DNA from: Cheilinus undulatus
Taxonomy: Eukaryota > Chordata > Actinopteri > Labriformes > Labridae
Length of the DNA: 64,000 nt
Reading direction: 5' to 3'
NCBI RefSeq assembly: GCF_018320785.1
Contig: NC_054865.1
Location: 35,960,398 to 36,024,397 of the forward strand
The position numbers were made by a program, and so were the translations under genes. The stretch's first letter is position 1. The number at the start of each line of letters is the position of its first letter. Below, piece after piece: positions 26,701-50,100 of this stretch. Under the pieces are notes generated by a model that saw nothing but the letters and a program-made list of their open reading frames with translations, did no database searches and was not told the origin of the DNA.

Positions 26701-26771
26701 TACAGGTGAACCAGTGGCTGACTTGGCTGGAGACTGCAGAAGAAGAAGAGTCAGATGGTGAAGATTACTGA
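20699..26771 (+). CDS. eif4g2: Eukaryotic translation initiation factor 4 gamma 2 (DAP5/p97/NAT1)
   Basis: This is a cytoplasmic eIF4G relative. It binds eIF4A and eIF3 but lacks the eIF4E/PABP region, and supports cap-independent and alternative initiation. Exons: 20699-20739, 20870-20926, 21675-21800, 21927-22029, 22127-22258, 22364-22430, 22520-22671, 22810-22920, 23006-23188, 23293-23434, 23537-23700, 23786-23893, 24006-24116, 24202-24306, 24390-24605, 24739-24997, 25086-25290, 25380-25588, 25667-25788, 26706-26771. All phases join, giving about 892 residues (human about 907). The MIF4G domain is about residues 75-320 (GILNKLTPEKFDKLCLELL). A low-complexity linker with PGSGIGTGPGVIQD follows. 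MA3 begins near 535 (KAPKHFL, LDRSDEDKE). The W2 domain forms the C-terminus and ends in the acidic aromatic box WLTWLETAEEEE. The caspase motif of the human protein is not present (about residues 770-780). Teleosts can have two copies of this gene; which one this is cannot be told. Confidence 0.95.
24625..24672 (+). mobile_element. LINE 3' tail scrap in eif4g2 intron
   Basis: The sequence aatttcccttcggggataaa followed by taaagttatt is the typical terminal segment of fish LINE 3' UTRs. It lies in the 133-bp intron between coding exons 15 and 16 of the list (24606-24738) and does not disturb the splice sites. Confidence 0.45.
25789..26705 (+). other. eif4g2: Largest internal coding intron of eif4g2
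   Basis: It is 917 bp, much longer than the 80-130 bp introns before it, and separates the last 22 codons from the W2 domain body. I looked for a C/D-box snoRNA because a mammalian EIF4G2 intron hosts SNORD97, but found no convincing C/D box pair with a closing stem. No coding frame is supported. Confidence 0.6.
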
Positions 26772-27830
26772 GGGAAAGGCCAAAGCCATTTATCAGGATG
26801 CAATGTTTTTTTTTTTTTGTCTTGTTTTTTGTAATTTTCTTTTTCTCCTTTTGCCCTCCCTTGTCTTAAAGAAACTCCCTTCTTCCCTTGTTAAACTTTT
26901 CAACCACTGTTACAGTTCATTCCACTTTGAACGGTTCTGCCAGCATCACTATCCCACCGTATTCATGCTTTACTTTCTAATTTTCAGTCCTTATTGATAA
27001 TTCTGCAGCAGGTGTTTTATGCATTTCAATCATCTTCGGTCATGTATTTTTTTTTTTAACAGTAGGACAGGAAAACTGTACCAGCACCTAAACCTGACAC
27101 GTCGTTTCACTTTGTACATCTGGTAAGAGTCACCAAGTGCTGCCATTAACCTAAAAACTGTTTACAAAAGACAAAAGGCTCAAATGTATTGCAAAGAGCC
27201 TTGTCTCATTTTTTAATCTGCATTTGTTTATCAGTTTTTAAATGCACTTTGCTCTACATCATGAGTCGTTGCAATAGTAAGACACACTTTCTTTGATTTG
27301 TTGGAACAATCCTAAGTTGCGGTTTTTCTTGCACTTAAAAGCAGACTTTATTGTTTGATCATTCATAATCTGGATTTGAAGGTGTCGAACAATAGTGGCC
27401 TGGTTTTATTTGCAGTGTGATTTCAGTTACCTGCATTTTGTTTAATGAATCAAGAGCTTTTTTTAATGTAGAAAACTTTTGTGCTGTTAAGAGTGAATCT
27501 GTGTGGCCTTTTTTTTAATTTATCGATTCATATGGATATACCTCTAATGTATCTCGGACTATACTTGAATGTCTCGATTATAAACTTTGAGACAGCCAAA
27601 GCTTGGTTTCCCGTGCTACAGTTAATCACCACTACATGTGGAGATTTTATGTCTGTTTGCCATATTTGTCAAGTTTTTAAATGGTCTTTTATTATCTTCA
27701 TGAAATTATACACAGTGCCCTGTATGTGTACACCTAAAACTTTACTAGGAGTGTCACTGTTATGTATAAGTGCAGAAGTCGTGTGTACAACTACAGAGCA
27801 AGCTTTAATAAAGTTTAACGGTTTATATCT
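26772..27830 (+). other. eif4g2: eif4g2 3' UTR
   Basis: About 1.06 kb of AT-rich sequence between the TGA at 26769-26771 and the polyadenylation signal. A 128-codon frame at 27481-27867 falls in it. That frame has no family motif and extends past the polyadenylation signal, so it is taken as chance. Confidence 0.7.
27807..27812 (+). terminator. eif4g2: Polyadenylation signal of eif4g2
   Basis: A canonical AATAAA is followed 20-40 nt later by a T/GT-rich stretch (ttgttctgtgagttcttt). It is the best-placed signal downstream of the eif4g2 stop. Confidence 0.7.
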
Positions 27831-28539
27831 TTGTTCTGTGAGTTCTTTCTCTCTCAACTTGTTTTAGCTTGCTTTCTGGATTCCAGAGGTAGCCGATGAG
27901 TAAAAACCTTAAAATGACACATTTGATTATTAAATCTAACAATTTAAATTTGTCTCTAAATGCAGATGTTTGGGTGGATTCTTCACTTAAACGGGCCATT
28001 TCTGACTGCTTTGTTTCCTACAAGACAGAAAATTTCCTTGACATAACTAACCCAAATTATACTCCTTGGATGTTTATTTGGTTAGGTGTGTTTAATGAGT
28101 GTATGGAGTTCCTCTCTAAACTGAAGCAGGGATCTTTTAGATTACAAGGTTTTGGATATAGAGAAAGTATTTATGTATAGAGCTTTAACTTGAAACTCCT
28201 TATTTCCTAGTCAATCTAAACAATAAATCCATATTTGTGATATCTAGAGCAAAAGAACAAAACTTTTCCTGTGACCCCCATAGTAACTGTGAGAGACTGG
28301 GGACCCCAACAGTACCTGGAGGTGGTTAAACCATTTGCTATTTGACAGCAATTTACTAATGAGTGTTTTCTGGAAAGCTGGAAGCAGAATATGAGTAATC
28401 TTCCTGTGCAGACTGCAGCTCTGTGTGGACATAACTGCCTGTGTGCATCACTGCTGTCATATGAAACTTAAATTTTAAGTAATTTCTCAACACCTTAATA
28501 GCCAAATAAATCTCACTTAATGACTGAGCTTTTATTCTT

Positions 28540-28595
28540 AGCTGAACTTGAAGCTTTTATTTTTACAATATTAAATAAAAGCTTCAAGTTCAGCT
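28540..28595. repeat. Perfect 23-bp inverted repeat, 10-nt loop
   Basis: The left arm at 28540-28562 begins agctgaacttgaagc. The right arm at 28573-28595 ends gcttcaagttcagct and is its exact reverse complement. The loop is ttacaatatt. It lies between two 3' gene ends and is not followed by a T-run typical of a pol III gene. It has the form of a short inverted duplication; function unknown. Confidence 0.9.
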
Positions 28596-29089
28596 GCTGA
28601 TGTCCACTTTTATGCCCCTCTCCAGGCCTGAAGGGAATCTTTCGCACTCCATACTGCAGTTAATGGCAATAATGTGCCACCTCTCCACTGTCTTGTCTCC
28701 CTCCAGGCTACCTGTACTACTGCAGCCCTAAGACCTCTCACCTCATACTTTTATATGTCATGCTCCCTTGGCATATTGCCTATGCATTTATGACTAACCC
28801 TAACTCTGAGTTTTTTTTTTTTTAATCAACACTAGATGTTATCAGGCAAACAAAAGTTTTGTCCCATTACTGCCTTCATCTGTTGCGTAGTAGAGTTTCA
28901 CACAGGGCCTGATAGTGGAGGTCTGCAGCCAGACTATCTTGAAAATATAACAACTGAAATCTTGGAAATGAAAATTGTCACTTCATTGAGGTTCTTTCAA
29001 GTAAAAATGAATTTTAAAAATCATTAAAAAATTCTAATTTTGTTTTTTGGATCTCAGGACTCCCTACCTTTGTTGGGAACCACTGATTT

Positions 29090-29625
29090 GGAGGAATTTA
29101 AAATTCTTTGACAAGTACTTACTGCCAGGGGTTGAAAGAGTAAAAGACTATTGTAATCAGGTAAAAGTACAGTCACTTTTGTTTAAAAGTGGAAGTTAAA
29201 ATGCTAGCCCATAAATTCTTAAGTAAGTATTTCAAATGTAATTCAAAATGTACTTAAAGTAGTGAGTACTGAGTAGCTACTGTGGACTTATGTACAGTAC
29301 TGATCTTTCCTTAATGGCATCAACAACTTGAGAAGATGAATCTCCAACCACATTTTTAGGTAAAGACAACCTTTGTAATGAAGAGAAATCCTGTTTTATG
29401 TAATGTGGAATCACTGAATGTTGTGTGTAATAAAAGCTAAAGCAGTTTTTTCTACTCAGTACTTTTAAAATGTTATAAAATGTAATGAAGTACAATACTA
29501 CTCTCAGAATATACTTAAGTAAATTATTAATTTCAAAATTTACTCAGAAAAGTACAATTAAACAGAAGCTGCTCAATTATAGTTATTTCAGTGAATGTAT
29601 TGCTTTCTACCACTGTTTATTTCTT
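29090..29625. mobile_element. Decayed hAT-like MITE
   Basis: The segment is full of 'agtac/aagtaa' words (gagtaaaagactattg, aaagtagtgagtactgagta, tactcagtacttttaaaatg) and ends tgctttctaccactg. Its opening (aggggttgaaagagtaaaag) mirrors that end loosely. This resembles a common fish non-autonomous element with terminal cagtggtggaaag. No transposase frame or target duplication could be confirmed. Confidence 0.5.
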
Positions 29626-30796
29626 GCAAAATATTAATAATTAGATATATTGTTTTGAATTTATCAGACTTAAAGATCATAAATGCACTATTTATCTATT
29701 GCACAAATGATCTTGACACACACTGTGGTAAATGTGCTATTACAGCTGCTGTGAAGAGTCTTTAGCTGGCAATGCTAAGGACTGAAATCAGCACTAATGC
29801 CTCTTAATGAGCTGAAAAAGCAAACAAAGCCAGTAGCATAAATAGTTGGTATTATTATATAAAGTTTTTAATTTCTGAAAATGTTGCTGTGATGGAGGTT
29901 CAGACAAAATTATTTACAGCACTCTGCAGACAGGCTTTTTTATTTTTGTTTGTTTACACTTTGAACCACAAAGACTAAAGGAAATTTCATTGATGTAGAT
30001 TAAAAATGTTCATTGAATCATTTTTTTACATGTAGAATAATGAGCGATACAAGCAATAAATATGTATTTGATAGTAAAAACTCTGATAAAAGCAAATGTA
30101 GTTTTCATCAAGGAGACTAAAATGTGACTAATATGTCCGTTTTAGACTCTTGAATGCTCAAAACTTATTTCTCCACAGTGTTTATAGTCAATATTTTTAT
30201 CAGCTTATTAATCAAAGTATTACAGGTACCCTAACATAAGTGTTTAACTTTAATATTCATTTTAAAGTATGGCGGATTTAAGTGATTTAAAGAGATAACA
30301 TTTATAGTGAATAGTATTAAATGTAATCACTTTTTGCTCGAACAAGACTAATGTATTTTTGAATTATCATTGACTAAACTATACTAGACTTCACTCTGGA
30401 AAAGTTAAAGTGACTAAATTGTGACAAAAAAGAACATTTTAATCTAAAGGCTAAGATTGAATTCATGATAGCTGACTAAATTAACACCAATTAATAGATA
30501 GCAGACTGAAAATCATAGAAAACACTACTTGGACATGTGCAGAGAAAAATAAACAGAGATAAGATGCACCACTTCGTCTACAGCATCTCCAAAAGTCTCT
30601 CTAAGCTTTACATTGGTGTAATAAAACCGCACATTTACATAACCATTTACCTTTTCAGCTTACTTATAAAGATATTGAAGAATAGGTAAGGATAAACAAA
30701 CTGTCACTGATGTCTTGTGCTTTTTTGTAGGCTTGTTTTTTAATTGCCTTGATTGTTCAATGAAAAACATTGTCCAGACAATCATCTTTTTCTTTT

Positions 30797-30802
30797 TTTA
30801 TT
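30797..30802 (-). terminator. ctr9: Probable polyadenylation signal of ctr9
   Basis: tttatt on the plus strand is AATAAA on the minus strand, about 320 bp beyond the ctr9 stop. It is the first clear canonical signal I noticed downstream. Alternative signals closer to the stop are possible. Confidence 0.45.
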
Positions 30803-31119
30803 CAACCTTGTGTTGATGCAGCTTCCCATTTTCAGTATCTTTTCTGATCTGTGATTTTAAAAAAATTAAAGGATGATGCATTGACCTTTTAATTCCACAT
30901 CAAACTATATCCATTTTTAACTAACCACAGCTTCTGTGAAACATCTCCACTAAGACGTGAGGAAAAGAGCTTTGCACTGTGATGGAGGACCTACACCTCA
31001 CTGGTCTGAGTCAAACAGATCATACAGAGATTTTTGATTTGAATAGAAAACAATAAAAATGCAGACATAAAGAATCTCTCAGTATTACGTGGGATAAGTC
31101 TTTGACACAGATTTCAGAT

Positions 31120-42257
<11,138 letters not shown>

Positions 42258-42421
42258 CTTGATGGGGGGGCGTCCACTTGAAGTTAGATTTATAAAAATT
42301 ACAAAATCTCTTCCCGTTGTCTGATAGCAGCTACTACATGCGTCCGATAGGAAACAAACACAGAAACTGTGTCACTGAAAAATGTGCCCGACCGGATTGA
42401 GGAAAACAACTAACGTTCCTC

Positions 42422-42636
42422 GTTCAGTTGATCCGTTGACTTCGCGATGAAAGCGACAAGGTAAAATTTGCTAGAACAACCAAAAATGCTTCAGTGTACA
42501 TTTCAGATTTACAAGGTAAGTTGAACACGGTAAAATACTTTAGAATATATGTTTTGAACATTTTACAGAAGTACTCTCGTCTTGTATGGAACGAAGCTCA
42601 AGGTAGAGACAAACGTTAGGTTCAGTTGATCCGTTG
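42422..42636 (+). repeat. Exact 17-bp direct repeat 198 bp apart
   Basis: gttcagttgatccgttg occurs at 42422-42438 and 42620-42636, both in the same orientation and both shortly after an 'aacgtt' word. It lies in the head-to-head promoter region. It may be a duplicated regulatory site or a chance remnant of a local duplication. Confidence 0.8.
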
Positions 42637-43224
42637 GGCATTTAAATATATTGAGAATATTTTAATTTTTTGACACCTCGACGGCACTTAAAACTACACG
42701 TTACTGAAGTTTAAACAGCTTCGACTTCAGTACTGTATAACCAGTGAACCGGCCTGCCTTCAGAGTTGGCCTAACTCTGGGATGGGCCCTCCAGAGTTGT
42801 GATTTATTGATATCAATGCATGAGAAGTAGAACTGGAGCTCACGTCCTGATTAACGGTTACTTCATTATGGAGTCGAAAAGTGCACCATGCTATTTATGT
42901 GTTCTGGTGTTCAAATTATTTATTCATGCAACTTTCTAGCCCATCTTCATCACTCCTAATTTTTGATATTTTTTCCACTTGTAACAAGTTTTTGCCTTTT
43001 TGACGCATATTAGTCAATCTGCCCATCCGCATTGATAAGATTGGTTATTGTTCAGGTATAATATCAAATATGGTTGCATTTAATTTATCTTTTACAGTGC
43101 CTTTATGAAAGTATGCAAGTATTGTTCTGTCCTTTTATGTGTTTTATGGTTTTATTATGTTTTTCTGGCCCTAGAGTCTGTAATAAAGTTTTGTTTGATT
43201 GATTATCATGGATTAACTTTGAAG

Positions 43225-43330
43225 TGGACCATGATTTTACTCAGTTCCATGCCCCCCCCCCCATTTTGCTGGGCCCCAGAAAAGCTTCCCCCTTTATCTG
43301 CCCTTATGGGTGGCCTTGTGGCCTTGAATA
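43225..43330 (-). repeat. Dispersed repeat, copy 3 (reverse orientation)
   Basis: The reverse complement (aaagggggaagcttttctgg then ggcccagcaaaatgg) matches the head of the repeats at 33165 and 48735. A run of 12 C interrupts it. Only about 100 bp is present. Confidence 0.5.
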
Positions 43331-44116
43331 TATATTGAAATCCATGAACTGCACCATTGTCACACTGTCACCTCAGCAGGGGAGCACTTTGGCAGCAGTG
43401 AGGTGGGTGGAAAGGATGAGGGAGAAGGGGTGGGAGAGAGGGGGACTTGGGGATGTCAGCTGGTTTTGATGTGAAGCAGTGAAAACAAGCACAAGGACAT
43501 CTTGATGACTTGTTGTGCCAGCATCACAGTGAATGAAGAGGAAAATCAGAAGAGCAGTAATGAAAATGGAGCTCTGGATTTTTATTTGACAACCTCTTCT
43601 CTCGTTACGGGAAACTGACCAAGCATGAGAGCGGTAAAGAATACATTTTAATGACTAGTTTCTCTGTTAAAAGTGCTACCTTTATTTGTCATTATGACAA
43701 TATTATTCTCCAGTCTGTGTTTGCATCTGCATATAAAGATATCAGGTATGACATTTTGGTGGGCAGTTTTGCTGTCTTCTATCAAAAAAATCATGTCAAA
43801 TGTTTCCCTGGGGTGACAGTTAACTTCAGAATTTTCTGTCTAAACTGAAGATTTAGAGAAATACACAGTGTAGCTCTGTGATTTGATCCCGCTACACCAT
43901 TTAAGCATTATCTGTCAAATAAAGTGAAAAGCTCTAAAACTTGAAAATGGTTGGCTTCACGGTATTGTTCTGATAGTGTTCATTTTTATGTATTTCTTTT
44001 GATATGTTATAGCTAATTTGATGATTGAGTAAGCCTAAAGATGTATGTGATGCTTGTTTGAATATCAGGTCATGTAGGAGTGGCCGATATTTGAGGATTT
44101 AGGAGAAATAAGTGCA

Positions 44117-47100
44117 ATGTCTGACAACAATGATGGTAAGTGAAAAAGTTTTTATCTTAGTATCAATAAAATATGATCTACCTTTTAAGCTTGTTTTAAA
44201 CGTGCTCCCTGCGTGACTTTATACTCTCATTTTCTCTGTAGTATGGGACTCATCTGGATGTGGGTCAAAGGAGAGGCAGGAGGGCACTAAAGAATCAAGC
44301 GGATTCTCTGAACATGATCTTCTCAACATGATGTATGAGACATGTAACACCTCCAGCACAGGTACTAAAGCTGTTGATTTCAACAAGATGAATTAAGATG
44401 ATCCTATGAATCTTTTTTTGTTGTTCCTGCATCTCTCTTATCTTCAGGTGAGGTGCTGGCCTCTGCCATTGTTCAGTACTTACAGACCATGACGCATCAG
44501 AGTCCAGAGCAGGACAGACTGGCCGCCCTACGGCGGCTGCTGGACCCTGATGGTCTTGACCCACATGTGAGCAGGGAGACTTTTCATATCACCATGAGGG
44601 AGTGGATCGCACAGTGCAGCGAGGACAGGTGAGATTAAACTACCATCACTCTGGATGTCATGGCTTATTTAGAGGGAAACTTATTTCACTACCTTTATTT
44701 AGGAACTTTAGAAACTTGTAACCTTCAATTGAATGTAGATTTTTCTAGTTCAAACCACCCAACATTAAGTTATATTAGCTCCAAATAGACATCATTTAAG
44801 TTGATTATATGTAAATACATCATAAAAACAGTAAATGACATTTTTACAGTACTGTGCAGAAGTTTTAGGCATGTTTGGGCCAAAAATTTAAGCTGAAGTA
44901 AGGCGTAGATGTGGCGAGTAAGCCCACCTGAGGGCACCATCAGGCAGGGAGGAGGATTGGGACAACCCCAGTTGTGCTCTGGATGTCCTTGCATATTACC
45001 AGGGGGCATGAGAAAATCATCTGTGGAAAAAATAACAAAGTCCCCACCTTTAAGGCAGATTAAGGGTTGGATGGTGCGAGTAAACATGCCCTAGCCTAGT
45101 GTAACATCCAGGAGGCCCGTGGTGATTGCTATGTGCCACTGGTAATGATGTGGATGTCCCAAGAATCTGAAACCCATAAGTGGTCCCCAGGGGTATTATC
45201 AGGGGTGAAAAGGCCTGGACAAAGAGATGCCATTGGGCTTGACCTTGGCTGCTAAGCTGTATACATGTGTCAAGCTTGACTATGCCCACAGATTTTCCCA
45301 CAGTGGAAAAATATCATGGATTTTGAATGTCAGACAAAAACTAAAGTACATTTTAGTCTAGTTTTAGTCACACTGATGAAGACTAAACTTACTTTTGTCA
45401 GTTCTAGTCATCAAATATCTATTTTTTGCTCTTCTTCATCTAGTCCCTCTCATGGAATAAAGGCTGTAAGCACTTTTTCAAGTGCATCTTCCTATAATAC
45501 CTCTGTGCTTTCACTAAAGTGATATATTTTTCCTTCTTTACTTGATAAAAGACCCCAAACTTCTAAGATTTCTGCTCATCAGCAGTAGCAGAAACATTAC
45601 TTATGTGTAGTCATGGTAGAGTAGTCTTAAGAAACTGTTCAGTATTAAGAGTAAATGAAATTCCCTTTAAAGCATAATATTTGGTGTTGATCATTCAGCA
45701 GTGTATTGGTCTAAAGGTTTTTGCTGTTTTCTGTATGTTGTGAAAATTAATGCCTTGTTCTGTGTTTCAGTGCTGATGTGGATGGCAGTCAAGTATCTTG
45801 GCCAGACTCCTCCAGAGTTCTTGTGAACGGTATGTGTTTTCTAGTTTTATCTTAATTTCTGAGTCATGTCTTAATCATACCAGACAGCAACTCATAAAAC
45901 CTGCTACTCTTTCAGGACTGGATTTCTCAACCTCTGAAACCAAAGCTGCTTCCTCAGAAAGTCTCCAATGCTCCTGGTTAGTTATTTCTCCTCTTTTTAA
46001 CACAGCATATGTTTACCCCCTTTAATGTCAACTATTTTAACACTTTACCTCTAACTATTTGTTTGACTTCAGTGACGGGAAAGATTTATTAGGCACTGTG
46101 GCCGAGCTGAAGCACGCTCACCGTAAACTCAGTGAGCAGAACAGCGGCTTGTTGAGGACGGTGGCTCAGTGTGAAGACGTCAACCTGCAGCTCACACTGG
46201 AGATCACTGAGCTGAGAGCAAAGCTGGCAAGGTGAAGGATGACTTACTGTTCTCTCCATTAAACCCTTTCATCCCTCGAACCCCCATATCTGGGGCTAGC
46301 TCTCCTCTGAAGAGAACCTTTAAAAGGCAGTCTTAGAGTCCATGAATAGAGTCCTCTCACACACCGTTTGAAGCCCACAGATCGCTGCAAACTAACAAGC
46401 ACAACATTTTCCACCTAAACAAAACACAACTCACTACCAGTAGAATGAAAAGATGTAAAGAAAAAAATACAGTTCCTCTAAACACAATACTTTGCTGCAA
46501 ACAAGGCACCCTCAATACTTTTACATTTCATGCCAGTGACATAGGGGATATTTACTCTAAAAGTGTAAAATTTTTTAGGCAGAAAATGAAGAAAAAAAAC
46601 AAATAACAATAATTCAAACATTCACACAATCATTGGGACCAAAACAAAAGACTGTACACTCCTGGATTTAAGAAAATAATTAAATATACATTTCTTATTT
46701 CCTGGCTGTTTTGTCAGTACAGATTGCCACACTGAGACCCCTGATGGTTGGTGTTTATTGAATTAATTATTCATCTATTATTTTTCTGTAGGTGTGCATT
46801 AATTGATTTTATTCTATTTCTATATTTTATTCTTGTGTAAATAGTGCTCAGCGGTCAACATCAAGAGCTAGATCCCTGACAGAAGAACTTGAGGAGACCC
46901 GTCGGGCATTCAAAGAGGCTCACGAGAGAGCCAGCCGCGCCCAAACCAGCTGCACTAAACTAGTAAATTAGACTCTTAATGCATATCCTCTGATTTTTTT
47001 AAGGCAGCTATTAACCTGTTCACCTTTTGTCTTTAGAACAATGAGGTTGAAAGCCTAAAGCTTCACATTGGGAGGCTTGAAGACAAGGTATTGACGTTTT

Positions 47101-50100
47101 GGTTAATTGATTTAGATTAGGGCTGTCAGCATTAATGCATTAATTGCGATTAATTAAGGTCCATGATTAGTGCATTAATTTCTTTAATTACATTAATCAC
47201 ATGCTTTTTTGTCCCTTTCAGCACACTTTGGTGAGACCACAGCAGCATTTCTGCAGCCCCAGTGATGTAAAATAAGTTCACTACTGTTCCTTAATGTCTC
47301 ATCTCACTTGAAAAAAATCACAGACAGCTCTGAAGATGAGTCAAAAGTCATCTGCACCTATTTAAAATGTACCTTTTTACTGTTCCCTTATTTACTTTTT
47401 TAGTGGTTAAGTTCATGCCATAATTTTTTTTTTTCGATCTGCCAAAAGTTTATTTTATTTCAAAATCAAAGAAGGTGTGTATTCAAATTGGAAGCATGCT
47501 TGGTTTAATACAGTACAAGCATTTTAAAATGAAGCAAAAATTGTTTTAAATGCAAAATAGTAGAATTTCAAAATGTGACCAAAGATGAGATTGATCGCAA
47601 TTAACTACAAAAGTTTTAATGGTTTGACAGCCCTCCTTTAAACAATAAAATTTGTTTTCTTCCAAGAATCAAAGTTGTTCTTTCATATAAAAATAATAAT
47701 AATTGTGGCCTCACAGAATGAAAAGCTGACCTTTGAGAGAACGTGTTCTGAAGATAGCATCAGTAAATTGAGGAAGGTCAATGCTGAGTTGAGGGTAAGA
47801 AACAATCAGAGAAACACATTTGTGATTCTGCCTTTTGGAGTTTGAATAAAGAAATTTACATCATAATGTTTTAGGCTGAGCTTGAAGAAACCCTCGTAAT
47901 GTTGACGATGAAAGACAGAGAAATCACAAAGGTTGGTCTTCTTTTCATTGAATTAGAAAATGAGCTTCATGATTTTATTTGAACTTTGTCAAATAAATTT
48001 TGCATTTGTTCTTTTGTAGAAGGAAATAATCCTGGATAAAATGAAGAATTCCCACGTGGAGAATCATAACATGATTGAGGTTCGTTTGACACCAAGCACA
48101 GACAACTCTTAGTATCTGAAAACTGCTTTTTGCTAAATTAGAATGAATCATTTTACATTAGATTTTAGGGACTGAGGAAGCATAAGCCAATAACATTACA
48201 CTAAGTCATGAAACTAGACACATTTCTACATGATGTGAAAAGAATGAAAGTATTTATAGTGTTAAAACAATAATCAACTTCACAATGATAAAGTAACTCT
48301 TTAGAAAGCTGTAGACTTGAACCACGTTAATGTTGTGTTTGTTAAATGATTTTTAAGTTATTGTTTGACAACTGAACTGCTTTGGTGATGCAGGGTCTGC
48401 AGTCAGAGCTGAGGAGGTTACAAGAACATTCACATCAGATTCTTTTGAGGTAAACTAATTTAATGCCACCTGTGGCATGCTTTCACTTTCAGCTGAGTTC
48501 TACTGCGCTGATGTATGAAATTCTTCTTTCCTATCCACTGTAGTTACAGTGTATCACTTTGTACATGACTAAATCAGAAAATATGAAACATCAAAATTCA
48601 CGTTACAGTATTCACTTTACTTTTTGAGTTATTTGTGAGGGATTATTTGGTATTCTTTTCCTGGCAGAAATGTTGCTAAGATACATTTAGGTTATTTATG
48701 AGTGGCAGATTGAAAAATTAAAGCATATACAAAATATTCGAAGGAGAATAAAGAGGAGAGCTTTCTTGGACCCAGCCAAATTGTGGGCCCATGGAGGTCA
48801 GGAAAAATTTGGTCCATGTAAAGTTAATCTGTGATAATGATGCTTAATAGGTAAACTATTACTGCTATTAACAAAGCAACAAAAATGAATTTTATTTATG
48901 CTGTAGCACAATATAGACCTTTTTTAAAATGTAAACCCCTTTTCTTAGCTTTTTTTGGTTAAAATGTGGATGGGCACACTGAACTAAACGATTAGAAAAG
49001 CAATGTCAGACTTCATAGCTAAGCCATGATGTGCAAAACAGTCAAGATGACAGAATAGAGAACTGAATGATTCTAAAAAGAGACAAAAAATGGCTAAAAA
49101 AAGTGGCAAAAATGTGTAAAAATGGCAAAACAATATTCAAAAAGTGGCAAAATTGGGAAAAAAACAGTAAAAAATGGGCAAAAGAGAGGCAAAAATGGGC
49201 TAAAAGTGGCAAAAACAGTAATATGTGGCAATATTCCAGCAGATAGTGGGAAAATTATGTAAGAAGAAAAAGGTGGCAAGATTGGTAAAAAGATGTAAGA
49301 AATGGAAGAAAGCAGCAAAACGTGACAAAATGGGTTAAAAGTGGCTAAAAAAAAGTTAAAAATGAAATAAATTACCTAAAGGCTGCCAAAAATTCATTAT
49401 TCATTAAAAAAGGGCAAAACAGGGTTAAAAGTAGCAAAAATGGGCAACTAGTAGCAGAAAAATGTTGCAAAAATGGGTTAAATGTGGCAAAAAAGTTCCA
49501 AAAAAGGTGGCATGAAAGGGGTAAAAGTGACAATAAGAAGTCACAAAAATGGGCAGAAGTAGCAAAAACGTGCGGCAAAAAAAGTAGCAACAATGGGTTA
49601 AAAGTGGTGAAACAGGATAAAATAGATTGAATAAATTATACTAACATCATGAAAACTCTTTTCAGCTCCAAAATGAGGTAGCTGTTAGCCAGGCTGCTAG
49701 CACCAGTGCTACTGATCCTTCACACATTGACACATTAATAAATCACAATTGGGGAGGGCCAATTCTCTGGGATTTTTAGGGGCCCAGCCCCCCACAATTC
49801 TGTGGGTTGGCCTGCCCTACTTTTCCCAGTGGGAAAACTATCTTCTTCTTCATAAAATATGTTCTGCCTCCCAAATTCCTTCATGTTTCAAAACCCCAAA
49901 GTTTTAAGGTTTTGACTATTTTAAGCAAATCAACATGAGTGCAAGCTTATGAGCATGTTAAGAAACAGTGAGGGAAATCACACAAGTATTGTGGGCTCAA
50001 TTTCCTTTTACTCCCTTGTGCAGATATGACAGACACTGTATTGGTCCTCAGAATCTTTGCAGCCAAGATCCTCCAAACCATCGCTCTCTGCAGAGTGAGA

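Larger units (their letters stand above)
27831..30796. other. Gap between convergent eif4g2 and ctr9
   Basis: About 3 kb between the two 3' ends. Apart from the inverted repeat at 28540 and the MITE-like relic at 29090 it holds AT-rich DNA with no supported gene or RNA. Confidence 0.6.
42258..44116. promoter_or_regulatory. Shared upstream region of ctr9 and irag1 (head to head)
   Basis: The ATG codons of ctr9 (minus) and the IRAG gene (plus) are 1.86 kb apart, and the region must contain both start sites. CpGs and cgtt words concentrate at 42290-42700. A 17-bp direct repeat lies at 42422 and 42620. A possible plus-strand 5' exon ends at gatttacaag|gtaagt (donor near 42515). No TATA box was assigned. 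Confidence 0.5.

Noticed and set aside
25789-26705. A snoRNA (SNORD97 counterpart) in an eif4g2 intron
   Set aside because: A tgatgt-like C box near 26195 lacks a matching D box and closing stem; no other intron gave a full set. A covariance search would be needed.
27481-27867. A 128-codon plus-strand open frame
   Set aside because: It lies mostly in the eif4g2 3' UTR, runs past the polyadenylation signal, and shows no family motif or splice support.
49094-49593. Two minus-strand frames of Phe/Leu/Pro-rich text
   Set aside because: They are the reverse of the purine-rich minisatellite and have no independent coding signal.
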